Below are positions 55,197 to 63,692 of a stretch of DNA of 64,000 nt, piece after piece. The position numbers and the translations under genes are program-made. Source of the DNA: 2-12-FULL-60-25 sp003576745 (lineage in GTDB: Bacteria; Patescibacteriota; Patescibacteriia; 2-12-FULL-60-25); contig SZOQ01000001.1 in the NCBI GenBank assembly GCA_030272835.1, forward strand, positions 124,001 to 188,000. Direction: 5' to 3'. Numbering within the stretch: the first letter of the stretch is position 1; each line of letters begins with the position of its first letter. The notes under the pieces are model-generated. The model was given only the letters and a program-made list of their open reading frames with translations, had not been told where the DNA came from and did not search any database.

Positions 55197-55921
55197 AGCC
55201 CCTCTGTTCCTGACATAAGTCCGGACTTTGCAAAAGACAAGCCGATCGCCTTTTCGTGAAACAGTGTCTTTACCATATCAATACCCACGGGGATGGACTG
55301 GGCTTTCACCTGTCCGCCGATACGATTCCCCTCAATCGTCGGGACCTCTTCCATACGGTGCCCTAGCTTCCAGGAACGGATGGTCATTTGATACTCGATA
55401 GAGAATCGTGGAGCATCCAGATGCAAATCTTTCAGCGCCTGCGTACGGATAATACGATACCCATTGATCGTGTCCGTAATATACGGTCCTTTTTTCCGGA
55501 AAAACGCATTTGCTAACCAGGTAAGCGAACGATTCGCCCAGGCACGGAGTTTGATAACCTGGTCATCTTCTTCATTCCGCGATTCCGGAAGAAAGCGCGA
55601 GGCAATAACGTGATCCGCGCCCGCCTCAATCTTCTTAATGAGTTTGGGGAGATCCGATGGGTCTTCGTTCCCATCAGGACGAAAAAACGTCACCGTATCC
55701 CCCTTTGCGTGATTGGCTGCGTATCGGAAACAGTCGCCATAGAGAATTTTCTGTCTCGTCGGAGGATAAATCCCATGTGACGCATAAAATGCGATTGACC
55801 CATCCGAGGATCCGCCATCCAGAGCCAAAATCTCACAAAAGAGGGACCGATCGATTTTTGGAAAAATCGCATTCAGCCCTTCAATCTCGTTTTTGGTAAG
55901 GATTACAAGAGTGTGAGTCAT
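55193..55921 (-). CDS. Family 2 glycosyltransferase
   Basis: 242 residues with GT-A features: THTLVILTKNEIEGLNAIFP, ILALDGGSSDGSIAFYASHG, VTFFRPDGNEDPSDLPKLIK (metal site region FRPDGNED), NGYRIIRTQALKDLHLDAPR, FSIEYQMTIRSWKLGHRMEE. No transmembrane segment. The catalytic metal motif is D-G-N-E-D rather than the strict DxD. First gene of the minus-strand operon with gmd and the fucose-synthase-like gene. The promoter at 55935-55963 precedes it. Confidence 0.88.
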   Translation of the reverse strand: MTHTLVILTKNEIEGLNAIFPKIDRSLFCEILALDGGSSDGSIAFYASHGIYPPTRQKILYGDCFRYAANHAKGDTVTFFRPDGNEDPSDLPKLIKKIEAGADHVIASRFLPESRNEEDDQVIKLRAWANRSLTWLANAFFRKKGPYITDTINGYRIIRTQALKDLHLDAPRFSIEYQMTIRSWKLGHRMEEVPTIEGNRIGGQVKAQSIPVGIDMVKTLFHEKAIGLSFAKSGLMSGTEGL

Positions 55922-55934
55922 ATTTGTTGAACGT

Positions 55935-55963
55935 TTTGTAGAATGTTTACGGAAAAAAAGCAA
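55935..55963 (-). promoter_or_regulatory. Promoter of the GT2-gmd operon
   Basis: On the minus strand TTGCTT (55963-55958), 17 bases, TACAAA (55940-55935); 13 bases lie between it and the ATG at 55921. Good spacing. Confidence 0.55.
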
Positions 55964-56016
55964 GAATCCAACGTATTGTCAGATATCTTTTTCCATGTAA
56001 ACTTCGAATGCTGTGT

Positions 56017-56844
56017 ATGAAACATACAATTATCAAGGTGCTCAAACCCGAGTGTAGAGAGATTCCGGCAGAAAGCGCCGAACTCACGGACGGTGCTTTT
56101 TTCATAAAAAATGAAAAAATATTTTTTATACTGCCTTACGAAGATATAGAACCCACCCTACGGACGGGGGCGAAGAATCCTTCACGATGGACGAGCTGGA
56201 GAAAGTCGAATTATGCATTTCTCAAGAAGGAATTGGCGGATGTAGCGCATGACTTGCTCGTCCTTGACTTTGGTGTCGGACAAGGTCAGTTTGAAGATTT
56301 GGTGCAGCGTTTCCCAAACAAGATCGCCGCTGATTTCTTTCCATATCCCGATGCGGACGTAATATGCGATTTAACAAAACCCCTGCCTTTCCGCGACGAT
56401 TCCTTGGATATCATTATTGCGTCCAATGTATTCGAGCATCTCCCGAATACAAAGGACGTTCTCTCAGAGTGCTATCGTATTCTGAAACCGGGCGGCTGTC
56501 TGATTGGCACAATTCCGTTTATGTTGGGAGTCCATCAGGAACCATACGACTATCACCGGTATACGCCTTTCATGCTGGAACGACTGCTTAAAGAGACCGG
56601 TTTGAAGAACGTTAAAATTTCAACGCTCACGACGCCAATCGATCTCTATCATCATACGCAGAAACATTTCTTTTATCGATTGTTCACATACGCAAAATTA
56701 AAAGGACTGTTCTATCGGATTCTTGCCAAACTCATTTGGTGGAATGAAAAAATGCTTCGTTTGATTCTCCAAAAGTTTTTTCACCAAATCCCAAAAGATC
56801 CCAAATTCGCCATTGGCTATGGATTCGCTTCAAAAAAAGATTAG
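56017..56844 (+). CDS. SAM-dependent methyltransferase (class I)
   Basis: 275 residues. Core motifs: LLVLDFGVGQGQFEDLV (SAM loop), ICDLTKPLPFRDDSLDIIIA, SNVFEHLPNTKDVLSECYRI, LKPGGCLIGTIPFMLG. Substrate unknown; in a polysaccharide locus it may O-methylate a sugar. The first ATG in frame is at 56008 (MLC before M); 56017 was taken, but both fit. The gene is on the plus strand between two minus-strand operons, overlapping the convergent FkbM gene by 4 bases. AT-rich like its neighbours. Confidence 0.85.
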   Translation: MKHTIIKVLKPECREIPAESAELTDGAFFIKNEKIFFILPYEDIEPTLRTGAKNPSRWTSWRKSNYAFLKKELADVAHDLLVLDFGVGQGQFEDLVQRFPNKIAADFFPYPDADVICDLTKPLPFRDDSLDIIIASNVFEHLPNTKDVLSECYRILKPGGCLIGTIPFMLGVHQEPYDYHRYTPFMLERLLKETGLKNVKISTLTTPIDLYHHTQKHFFYRLFTYAKLKGLFYRILAKLIWWNEKMLRLILQKFFHQIPKDPKFAIGYGFASKKD

Positions 56845-57827
56845 CGAAGGCTATTGCCAAATATATCATCTCCAGAAGATCCAATGTTCGAACGCGGTTC
56901 AAGCCAGGCGCCTATTTGTTTAAAAAAACGCGCCAAGCGCACGCGACCGCGGAATTGTGGAATAAATCGTGCGCTTGATTTCGTGTGAGAGAAAAAGTCT
57001 CTTAGGACGACAATTTCTTCATCACAAAAAAATAAATTAAATTCTTGAAAAAGACCGAAGGCGACGTCAACATATCCATATAAAAGTGCAATCGCGATTT
57101 TCCGAAGCGCCCGCGCTTTGCGCGACTCTGGGTCAGCGTCATTATAAATATCTGGTATTAGCGGATTCCGAAGATACAGAGCATCGCCCTTCATAAGGGC
57201 GCCCTTAGGCCCTCCAAAATTCAATCCAGTCTTGAGTTTCAAATAGCGCCTTTCGAGATCATATAAAACGAAACCTCTATGACGAAGCCAGGAATCTACG
57301 TCAGAAAAATAGGTCTGACCTTCATACCGGCCGAAGAAATTTACTTCTAAATGAATACCGAATACGGATACAAGGGTCCCTTCCGACCCTTTCAATACTT
57401 GAAGCTCCGTCCCTTGCGTATCAATTTTGAGAAAATCGACATACGGAATCGCATGTTGCGCGATTATTTGATCGAGTGTCTCAACCTCTACAGGGTATTC
57501 TTTCACGACTTCAAAGCGATCTGAACCACCGTAAGGCTCGAGATTATTCGACGGTTGAAGCAGGGATGATCCATCGGGCTTTTTTGTTTCATGAAGCATT
57601 GCCCTGCCCGAATGGTCGGAAAGGGCAACGGGAAAAACGGTGATATTCTGATTCTGACCTTGAAGTATGTCCTCGACACGTGCGCCCGGCTCGAAAGCAT
57701 ATACGTGCAGAAATGTTGATGCGCGAGGCCATGGCGACCGCAATACGCCTGCCGCCCCGACATCAACAAGACGAAGGGGGTAACGCGAAAATACGGGATT
57801 AAAAACAGGATTGATGAACGGATTCAT
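56841..57827 (-). CDS. FkbM-family methyltransferase
   Basis: 328 residues. FkbM motifs are visible: RLVDVGAAGVLRSPWPRAST, VYAFEPGARVEDIL, ITVFPVALSDHSGRAMLHET, VDFLKIDTQGTELQVLKG and IHLEVNFFGRYEGQTYFSDV. Usually methylates a hydroxyl of a sugar or polyketide. It is the last gene of the minus-strand operon that begins at the right window edge. The stop of the preceding dehydrogenase lies 1 base before its ATG. Confidence 0.85.
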   Translation of the reverse strand: MNPFINPVFNPVFSRYPLRLVDVGAAGVLRSPWPRASTFLHVYAFEPGARVEDILQGQNQNITVFPVALSDHSGRAMLHETKKPDGSSLLQPSNNLEPYGGSDRFEVVKEYPVEVETLDQIIAQHAIPYVDFLKIDTQGTELQVLKGSEGTLVSVFGIHLEVNFFGRYEGQTYFSDVDSWLRHRGFVLYDLERRYLKLKTGLNFGGPKGALMKGDALYLRNPLIPDIYNDADPESRKARALRKIAIALLYGYVDVAFGLFQEFNLFFCDEEIVVLRDFFSHTKSSARFIPQFRGRVRLARFFKQIGAWLEPRSNIGSSGDDIFGNSLR

Positions 57828-57828
57828 A

Positions 57829-58818
57829 TTACTCAATCCCGTTTATAATCCATTTGGGCTTTTCTCCGTTGAGCACGCGGCGAAAATTCTCTACTGCATT
57901 CTGAATTGCCACAAAATAGGTATCATATGTCGAACCGGCCATGTGCGGCGTTGCGACGATGTTCGGGAGCTGGAGCAAAGGATCTCCTGCCTTTGTCGGT
58001 TCTTCCATGTACACATCCATGCCAGCACCTGCAATGCGTTTTTCTGAAAGAGCTTTGATAAGCGCGTTCTTGTTCACGAGCTGAGCGCGTGAAACATTGA
58101 TTAAAACCGTATTCTTTTTCATCAGGGCGAATTCGTTTTCGCCGATCATATTCTCCGTTTCTTTGTTGTAGTGAAGATGAAGCGTGATAATGTCCGCTGT
58201 TCTATAGATCTCCTCTAACGATACATAAGTCACCTTCAACTCCCGTTCCACGTCTTCGGGAGCGCGTCGGATATCGTAGTAATATGTATTCGTATCGAAT
58301 CCTGTTAGCCGCTTCGCGACATTCCGGCCGATATTCCCGAACCCGATGATACCGACGGTTTTCTTATTGAGCAGAAACATGTCCATGCCGTGGCTATTCC
58401 CGGCCCAGTTCCCTGTTACGGTCCGATGGTGGCTGTCATGAATCCACTTATAAACCGAGAGCATAAGAAGGATCGTGTGTTCCGAAACAGATATCGCATT
58501 TGCCCCTCCGTTATTCGCAACAGGAATACCTGCTGCTGCAGCACCTTTGGTATTGAATTTGTCATATCCGGAGCTCCAAAGTTGCATGAGCTTTATATGG
58601 CTTGCCTGGGACAATACCTCGTCCGATAAAAATCGGCCGGGCGCAAACAACGCAACTTCGGCCCATTTCAATTTTTGTATCTTTTCATCGTCAGGGATCG
58701 TATACGTCATTGAATCGATCTCAAACTCATTTACAGGGATAAGGCTCAAAACAAGCTCCCGCAAATTTTGCGGGATGCGTTCTTCATACACATAAAGAAG
58801 CCGATGCCTGTTTGTCAT
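57829..58818 (-). CDS. D-isomer-specific 2-hydroxyacid dehydrogenase
   Basis: 329 residues, phosphoglycerate-dehydrogenase-like. NAD loop TVGIIGFGNIGRNVAKRL, DIRRAPEDVE acceptor, catalytic Arg in NVSRAQLVNKNAL, Glu in VYMEEPTKAGDPLL and His in ATPHMAGSTYDTY. In a nonulosonic-acid type cluster such dehydrogenases may prepare a keto or hydroxy acid substituent; no specific substrate is known here. Starts 5 bases after the Gfo/Idh/MocA gene ends. Confidence 0.9.
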   Translation of the reverse strand: MTNRHRLLYVYEERIPQNLRELVLSLIPVNEFEIDSMTYTIPDDEKIQKLKWAEVALFAPGRFLSDEVLSQASHIKLMQLWSSGYDKFNTKGAAAAGIPVANNGGANAISVSEHTILLMLSVYKWIHDSHHRTVTGNWAGNSHGMDMFLLNKKTVGIIGFGNIGRNVAKRLTGFDTNTYYYDIRRAPEDVERELKVTYVSLEEIYRTADIITLHLHYNKETENMIGENEFALMKKNTVLINVSRAQLVNKNALIKALSEKRIAGAGMDVYMEEPTKAGDPLLQLPNIVATPHMAGSTYDTYFVAIQNAVENFRRVLNGEKPKWIINGIE

Positions 58819-58823
58819 GAGGT

Positions 58824-59888
58824 TTATAGCATCTGAATAATAGCCCCTTCATTCCTATGTTCATGCGCTGTTCGCAATAATTCCATCACAGCAACTCCGC
58901 TTTCGATCGAAATCGGGGAATCGACAGCGGAAACCTCCCCATTGATCAAATCCTGTATGTGGAGAATTTCCCGATAAAAATCATCCGGGCGCTTTTTTGC
59001 AAAGATCCTTTCTTCCGCAGGTCCGTCGCCAAACTGATATTTCACAAGATCGCCATCCGAATGGCCGTTACAGTACCACTCAATGAATCCTTTGCTACCT
59101 TGCAACCGTATCCATTTCCGCGTCGGCAGCGTTATGACGTCCTGAATGATCCTCCCGACGCGTCCCGCATCCGTTTCCACCGTGAACGCGGAAAGAGAGT
59201 CATACTCCGCGCCGTCATGTGTCTTCATATCCATGAACGACGATACTTTACGCCATGATCCGAAACCTGCGGCTTTGGCAAAATGCCTCCAAAGATGAAG
59301 AGCGTGGGAATGCTCCCCGCTTGCTCCTCCGCCCTTTTGCCAGAATCCCAGATATGTATCCTGCGGGCCGGACAACCATGGATGCGCGCCAAATATTCCC
59401 TTCCAATGTTCGCGAAATTCAACGTCGATGCTCTGCGCATCACCAATCCTCTGTTCGCGAAGATTATCCGTAATCCATGATACGGATTCGGATACGGCGT
59501 GGTCGTACCCGACGACAGCGATGGTGTCGGACTGATTCCGGTATGCCGTCATGAATTCCCCGAGCCTCTCCAATCTTGGCGCGCAAAGTGGCTTTTCCAA
59601 CTGAAGAATTTTTGGTTTCTCGGAAAGTGCGGCGATAGCAAGCGGCATACGAACGTGCGGAGGGGTGCCGATGCAAATAATATCGAAGCCGCCTTTGGGT
59701 TCCTGGTCGCTGGTAACGAGATGAATGCCTTCATCCCACGCGCCATATCGCTGAGGGTAAATCTCTTCCTTCATTCTCCGAAGAGCTTCCGGATCCGTAT
59801 CAACGACCGTCACATCCCATCTCATTCGGCGGCATGCCTGCGTAAGATGATTGCCGATAGAACCGGCGCCGATGACTTTCACCTTCAT
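58824..59888 (-). CDS. Gfo/Idh/MocA-family oxidoreductase
   Basis: 354 residues. N-terminal NAD domain MKVKVIGAGSIGNHLTQAC, CIGTPPHVRMPLAIAALSEK, PKILQLEKPLCAPRLERLGE (the EKP motif) and GYDHAVSES; the C-terminal dimerisation sheet has the FWQKGGGASGEHSHALHLWR stretch with the catalytic GxxxxxxH pattern. Family members oxidise or reduce sugars; here a step of nonulosonic or acid-sugar synthesis is likely given the NeuB-like and CMP-transferase genes. Confidence 0.9.
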   Translation of the reverse strand: MKVKVIGAGSIGNHLTQACRRMRWDVTVVDTDPEALRRMKEEIYPQRYGAWDEGIHLVTSDQEPKGGFDIICIGTPPHVRMPLAIAALSEKPKILQLEKPLCAPRLERLGEFMTAYRNQSDTIAVVGYDHAVSESVSWITDNLREQRIGDAQSIDVEFREHWKGIFGAHPWLSGPQDTYLGFWQKGGGASGEHSHALHLWRHFAKAAGFGSWRKVSSFMDMKTHDGAEYDSLSAFTVETDAGRVGRIIQDVITLPTRKWIRLQGSKGFIEWYCNGHSDGDLVKYQFGDGPAEERIFAKKRPDDFYREILHIQDLINGEVSAVDSPISIESGVAVMELLRTAHEHRNEGAIIQML

Positions 59889-59907
59889 ACAATACGCTGA
59901 TAAGTAA

Positions 59908-61470
59908 TTAATCGAACTGATGACGACCCCAATTTACGAGTTTTGTTTTTCGCTCTTCGCGCGGTTTTGTATTGATCGATGGGTCGTCATACATGGAATC
60001 GTCATTGTAATGCGTCGTGGATACTTCTTCAAAAATAGCTCCGCTGTCCGTCCAAAACCGATGCTTCACGCCACGCTGAATGACAAGGGTGTCGCCGGGA
60101 TACAGTGTACGGCGGTATTTCCCTTCAAGTTCCACTTCGAGCTTGCCTGCGAGCATCTGGAATGTTTCTTCTTTTTTCTTGTGATGATGATAGGGATGAC
60201 GCTGGCCGGGAAGCTGTATGAGAAGTTTTTTGCAGTACTCTCGATTGATGCAGTCAATGATGACAACACCGCACTCACGAAAATTCTTCATGCCATAATG
60301 ATGCGAAAGCTCAACACTAAATTCCAGACCAACGGGAATACGAGCGGCATTTAACATGCCTTTCACGTCATGGATCACGCCGTAAATCAGCTCTTTTTTT
60401 CCCAATGGCCGCTCTGAAAGCGAAGCAAGAAGCGGCATATTCTTGGCATAATCGCGATCGGCGACAATCCCGTCACGCCATTGGCCGCTTGACATCTGGC
60501 CCTGTTGTATGGGAAATGCGAAAAAGACGTCATCACGATGGATTATCTGTCCCTTCTTGATATCCCCCATCGCGAACACTCCACGCATAAGCAAATGAAG
60601 GTCTTTCGCCTCATCCGCCTGACCCCACAATGATTCTTCATTCCCGCATGAATCCACGGCATCCTGATAGGCCGTGAGCCATGCTCGAACCTGATCCGGA
60701 TTTGCCGAATAGGCGTTGAGTTTGATGGTATCAGTGGGAACGCCGACATGTTTTTCGAACATGCGCGCTCCCTTGGCAAAGGCAAGCTGAATCGCGCTCG
60801 TATTGTCCGGATCTTCATGCGTGGAAAAACCGATAGTGATTTCGGGATACCGCTCGCGCATGACTTCGATTTGACGAAGACGTAATTTATTTTTCGGCGT
60901 TGGGTAAACGGCCACGCAATGCATGAGAGCGAAATTCGCGTAACGATGATCCAAAAAGCTGACCAGATTATCGACATCCTTCATGTGCATGCCGCCCGTC
61001 GATACGATCATCGGCTTTCCTGCTTGAACGGCTTTTTCGAGCAATGGCCAGTCTTTTGCCGAACAACTGCCTATTTTCAGTATTTCAATTCCTTGTCTCG
61101 CAAGCTGATCGACGGACGGCTCATCGAAAGGTGTACACATGGTCAAGAGACCGTGCTCTTTTGTTTCGCGAATAAGTTCAGCGAACTGATCCTCTGATAA
61201 CTTTGTGGAGAGAAAACGTTGGACGTGCTTATTATCCTTGTTGTTTTTTTCTGCCGGATGAACAAACGTATCCAAATCCCGAAATTGGAGCTTCACGGCC
61301 GCCTTTACACCGAATTCTTTCGCCAATTTTGCCATTTCGCGAATAATCCGCTTTCCGTGTTCTACGTCGCCCTGATGATTGTTCGCCATTTCAAAGACAA
61401 ACAGCCCTTCGAAATTGAACTGCTCCTCGCGTGGCGTATGGGTCATAAGTGTATGGGGCAGATTATCCAT
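59908..61470 (-). CDS. NeuB-like N-acylneuraminate synthase fused to SAF and cupin domains
   Basis: 520 residues. Residues 15-275 are a NeuB TIM barrel (FVFEMANNHQGDVEHGKRII, KLQFRDLDTFVHP, TMCTPFDEPSVDQLARQGIE, LKIGSCSAKDWPLLE, IGFSTHEDPDNTSAIQLAFA, FEKHVGVP), about 285-345 is the antifreeze-like SAF domain (RGVFAMGDIKKGQIIHRDDV), and the C-terminus is a cupin (RHPYHHHKKKEETFQMLAGK, GDTLVIQRGVKHRFWTD). NeuB condenses phosphoenolpyruvate with an N-acyl-hexosamine; the cupin may bind or isomerise the substrate. The ATG at 61470 is preceded by a G-rich GGGGGA. Confidence 0.9.
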   Translation of the reverse strand: MDNLPHTLMTHTPREEQFNFEGLFVFEMANNHQGDVEHGKRIIREMAKLAKEFGVKAAVKLQFRDLDTFVHPAEKNNKDNKHVQRFLSTKLSEDQFAELIRETKEHGLLTMCTPFDEPSVDQLARQGIEILKIGSCSAKDWPLLEKAVQAGKPMIVSTGGMHMKDVDNLVSFLDHRYANFALMHCVAVYPTPKNKLRLRQIEVMRERYPEITIGFSTHEDPDNTSAIQLAFAKGARMFEKHVGVPTDTIKLNAYSANPDQVRAWLTAYQDAVDSCGNEESLWGQADEAKDLHLLMRGVFAMGDIKKGQIIHRDDVFFAFPIQQGQMSSGQWRDGIVADRDYAKNMPLLASLSERPLGKKELIYGVIHDVKGMLNAARIPVGLEFSVELSHHYGMKNFRECGVVIIDCINREYCKKLLIQLPGQRHPYHHHKKKEETFQMLAGKLEVELEGKYRRTLYPGDTLVIQRGVKHRFWTDSGAIFEEVSTTHYNDDSMYDDPSINTKPREERKTKLVNWGRHQFD

Positions 61471-61505
61471 AATCCCCCGGAAGTGCAACTTAGCAAAATA
61501 TATGA

Positions 61506-62267
61506 TTAAATCAAGGATTCCGGCGGGGTGTATCGTGGAGAGCGACCTTCGCCACTTCGCCTATTCATGAGTGTTTCAGCGATCTGAAAATCGATTTCAT
61601 GATCGATATTTACGGAACGCTCTTCAGGCATCCAAAAAAAAGCAAGGCGCCTTCCGGATGTCGATTTCAGCTCAAGAATGGTTGAGGGTCGATATACATC
61701 GACGGCACCCGTATGAACATGAACTTTTGGTAACAACTGGCGAGGACCGTTGTACGGCTCATCCATATTTGTAAACTCCTTTGGCAGGAACGGCTGTAAA
61801 TATTTGCCATCTTCGGATATTCTCCACATTTTATATGGATGTTTCGGCGACTCGTGAATGGCTCGTACAGCGTCAGCTTCGGGGTTTTTCATGAGTGTTT
61901 CTATGCCAACGTCAATATCTTCCGCCGTCCGAAGTGGTGATGTCGGTGCAAGTCGAAGAAGAACGTCGGGCTCATATCCTTCCGACTCCTTTAAAAAATT
62001 GAGGGTGTGCGTTAAAAACTCCACGTCTGTCGCCAAATCTCCTGAAATCTCTGCGGGCCTCAAAAACGGGACCTCCGCGCCATACTGCGCCGCCACCTCC
62101 GCAATCTCCCGATCGTCGGTAGAGCAAATGACGCGGGTAACATATTTTGATTTTTTCGCTTCTTCTATCGACCACGCGATCAACGGTTTTCCGCACAGTT
62201 CACGGATATTTTTCCGGGGGATGCTTTTTGATCCTCCTCTCGCCGGAATAATTGCGAGGACATTCAT
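61506..62267 (-). CDS. neuA: CMP-N-acylneuraminate cytidylyltransferase
   Basis: 253 residues. Activates a nonulosonic acid as CMP-sugar. Signature MNVLAIIPARGGSKSIPRKN (N-terminal CTP loop), LCGKPLIAWSIEEAKKSK, VICSTDDREIAEVAAQYGAE, LRPAEISGDLATDVEFL, LLRLAPTSPLRTAEDIDVGI and the Asp pair in NIDHEIDFQIAE. The gene overlaps its upstream neighbour by 4 bases (ATGA), and the NeuB fusion gene follows it by 35 bases, so synthesis and activation are co-expressed. Confidence 0.92.
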   Translation of the reverse strand: MNVLAIIPARGGSKSIPRKNIRELCGKPLIAWSIEEAKKSKYVTRVICSTDDREIAEVAAQYGAEVPFLRPAEISGDLATDVEFLTHTLNFLKESEGYEPDVLLRLAPTSPLRTAEDIDVGIETLMKNPEADAVRAIHESPKHPYKMWRISEDGKYLQPFLPKEFTNMDEPYNGPRQLLPKVHVHTGAVDVYRPSTILELKSTSGRRLAFFWMPEERSVNIDHEIDFQIAETLMNRRSGEGRSPRYTPPESLI

Positions 62268-63676
62268 AGCATTTCGAGAATATACTGCACAACGCGATGC
62301 GACGACCTACCGTCTACTTTATACAACAGCCGCTCTTTGAGCCGACGCCGCCCCTCCTTGTCTGCCTCTGGCTCTTTTAGATAACGAAGAATAGCATTGA
62401 TAAGTTCATCATGACTTTGAACATATGCAACACCGCCGGATTCAAGTACGGCCTTAAAATGTTCGCGATCATAATTACGACGCACGGAATGCCAGTAGTC
62501 GAGCTTTTGGTCGCCGTCATATCCGATCATGATGACGGGTTTATTAAAAGCGTTGGCATCGAGTGTTATCGTCGACTCCACATTAATAACTATGTCGCTA
62601 TACAAGAGAGAATTAACGAGGTGGACGATATCTTTATTTGTAAATACCCATTGAAATGTCTGCGACATTGGTGCGTCCGTCGACAATTCTACTTTGTCCG
62701 TGAAATACGTTCCGGGCCTATCCATGATGAAATGTCTCAGATTCTTCAGCGTCTCGGCAGGAGAACGATACTTCGGATGAAAGCGTGCGAGCACCTGTAT
62801 ATCGCGTGGTATTTTCCCCGATTCGATTGCATTATCTAGTGCGATGAGGATGTCGTTGATGGTCGGAAGCTTAAAATCGCCGGGAATGGCAAAAAGAATA
62901 AGTGGTTTCGAGGGATCTGCGCCGATATTTTTAAAGAAATCTTCTCGCGGCACGCGAAGTTCAGGACGTACATAGTAATCAAATTGGGGAAATCCCATCA
63001 CGCGAATTTTTTCTTCCGGATAATCCCCAATATCTATGGTCTGTTGTTTATTAATTTCGTTAAATACTAAAATTCTATCGGCAATGACACGTGTAAATCC
63101 CCTCGTGGTCGGAACATCCCAACTTTTCATGGTTGTTACCGTCGTAATACCGTGTTTTTTTGCATACCGAAGCAGACGGCAATCTTCGGGTGAAAACATG
63201 TTTGGAGCGAATAGCAGATCTGGCTTATATCTATCAAAAAGGTCTTTACAGTATGCATCCGGCCAATGATAATAAACGGAACGCAAAAAGTGCCGCCATA
63301 ACCTAAAACGTCCGAGGAATCCAGCGAGCAGTTCAAGGCTATAACGGAATTTCTTTTTGTGCTTCAGATACAAATCTTTTCGCTTCACATAAGCGGAATA
63401 GCTTGGAAGCGAATTCCATGCGAGATGATATGCAAAAAATTCGAATGCATTCATTCCCAATGGGATAAATTCGATCACGACGCCCTCCCGTAAATATGAA
63501 TCCTGATAATATCGAATTTTTTCCTGCTCTCCGTCATCGCCGCGGACGAGGAGCACAACGTAGTGCCCGGCACTAACGAGCCCATCTAATACGCCGGATC
63601 GTACAAAAATACGATCTACATCTCCGCTATATATGCTGAGAAAAATAATCTTTCTTTCTTTCTCTGTTTTGAACAT
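62264..63676 (-). CDS. GT-B-fold surface-carbohydrate transferase (CDP-glycerol/capsule type), tentative
   Basis: 470 residues. It resembles GT-B enzymes of the CDP-glycerol glycerophosphotransferase or capsule polysaccharide type: an N-terminal Rossmann part (RKIIFLSIYSGDVDRIFVRS), LLFAPNMFSPEDCRLLRYAK, TTVTTMKSWDVPTTRGFTRV, and a C-terminal ILFAIPGDFKLPTINDILIA, FHPKYRSPAETLKN and NVESTITLDANAFNKPVIMI, where Glu-Ser/Thr in the (V)ESTI loop is typical of the donor site. Substrate unknown; might transfer the CMP-nonulosonate. Starts 16 bases after the flippase gene. Confidence 0.6.
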   Translation of the reverse strand: MFKTEKERKIIFLSIYSGDVDRIFVRSGVLDGLVSAGHYVVLLVRGDDGEQEKIRYYQDSYLREGVVIEFIPLGMNAFEFFAYHLAWNSLPSYSAYVKRKDLYLKHKKKFRYSLELLAGFLGRFRLWRHFLRSVYYHWPDAYCKDLFDRYKPDLLFAPNMFSPEDCRLLRYAKKHGITTVTTMKSWDVPTTRGFTRVIADRILVFNEINKQQTIDIGDYPEEKIRVMGFPQFDYYVRPELRVPREDFFKNIGADPSKPLILFAIPGDFKLPTINDILIALDNAIESGKIPRDIQVLARFHPKYRSPAETLKNLRHFIMDRPGTYFTDKVELSTDAPMSQTFQWVFTNKDIVHLVNSLLYSDIVINVESTITLDANAFNKPVIMIGYDGDQKLDYWHSVRRNYDREHFKAVLESGGVAYVQSHDELINAILRYLKEPEADKEGRRRLKERLLYKVDGRSSHRVVQYILEML

Positions 63677-63692
63677 GATTGTTGAGCCTGCC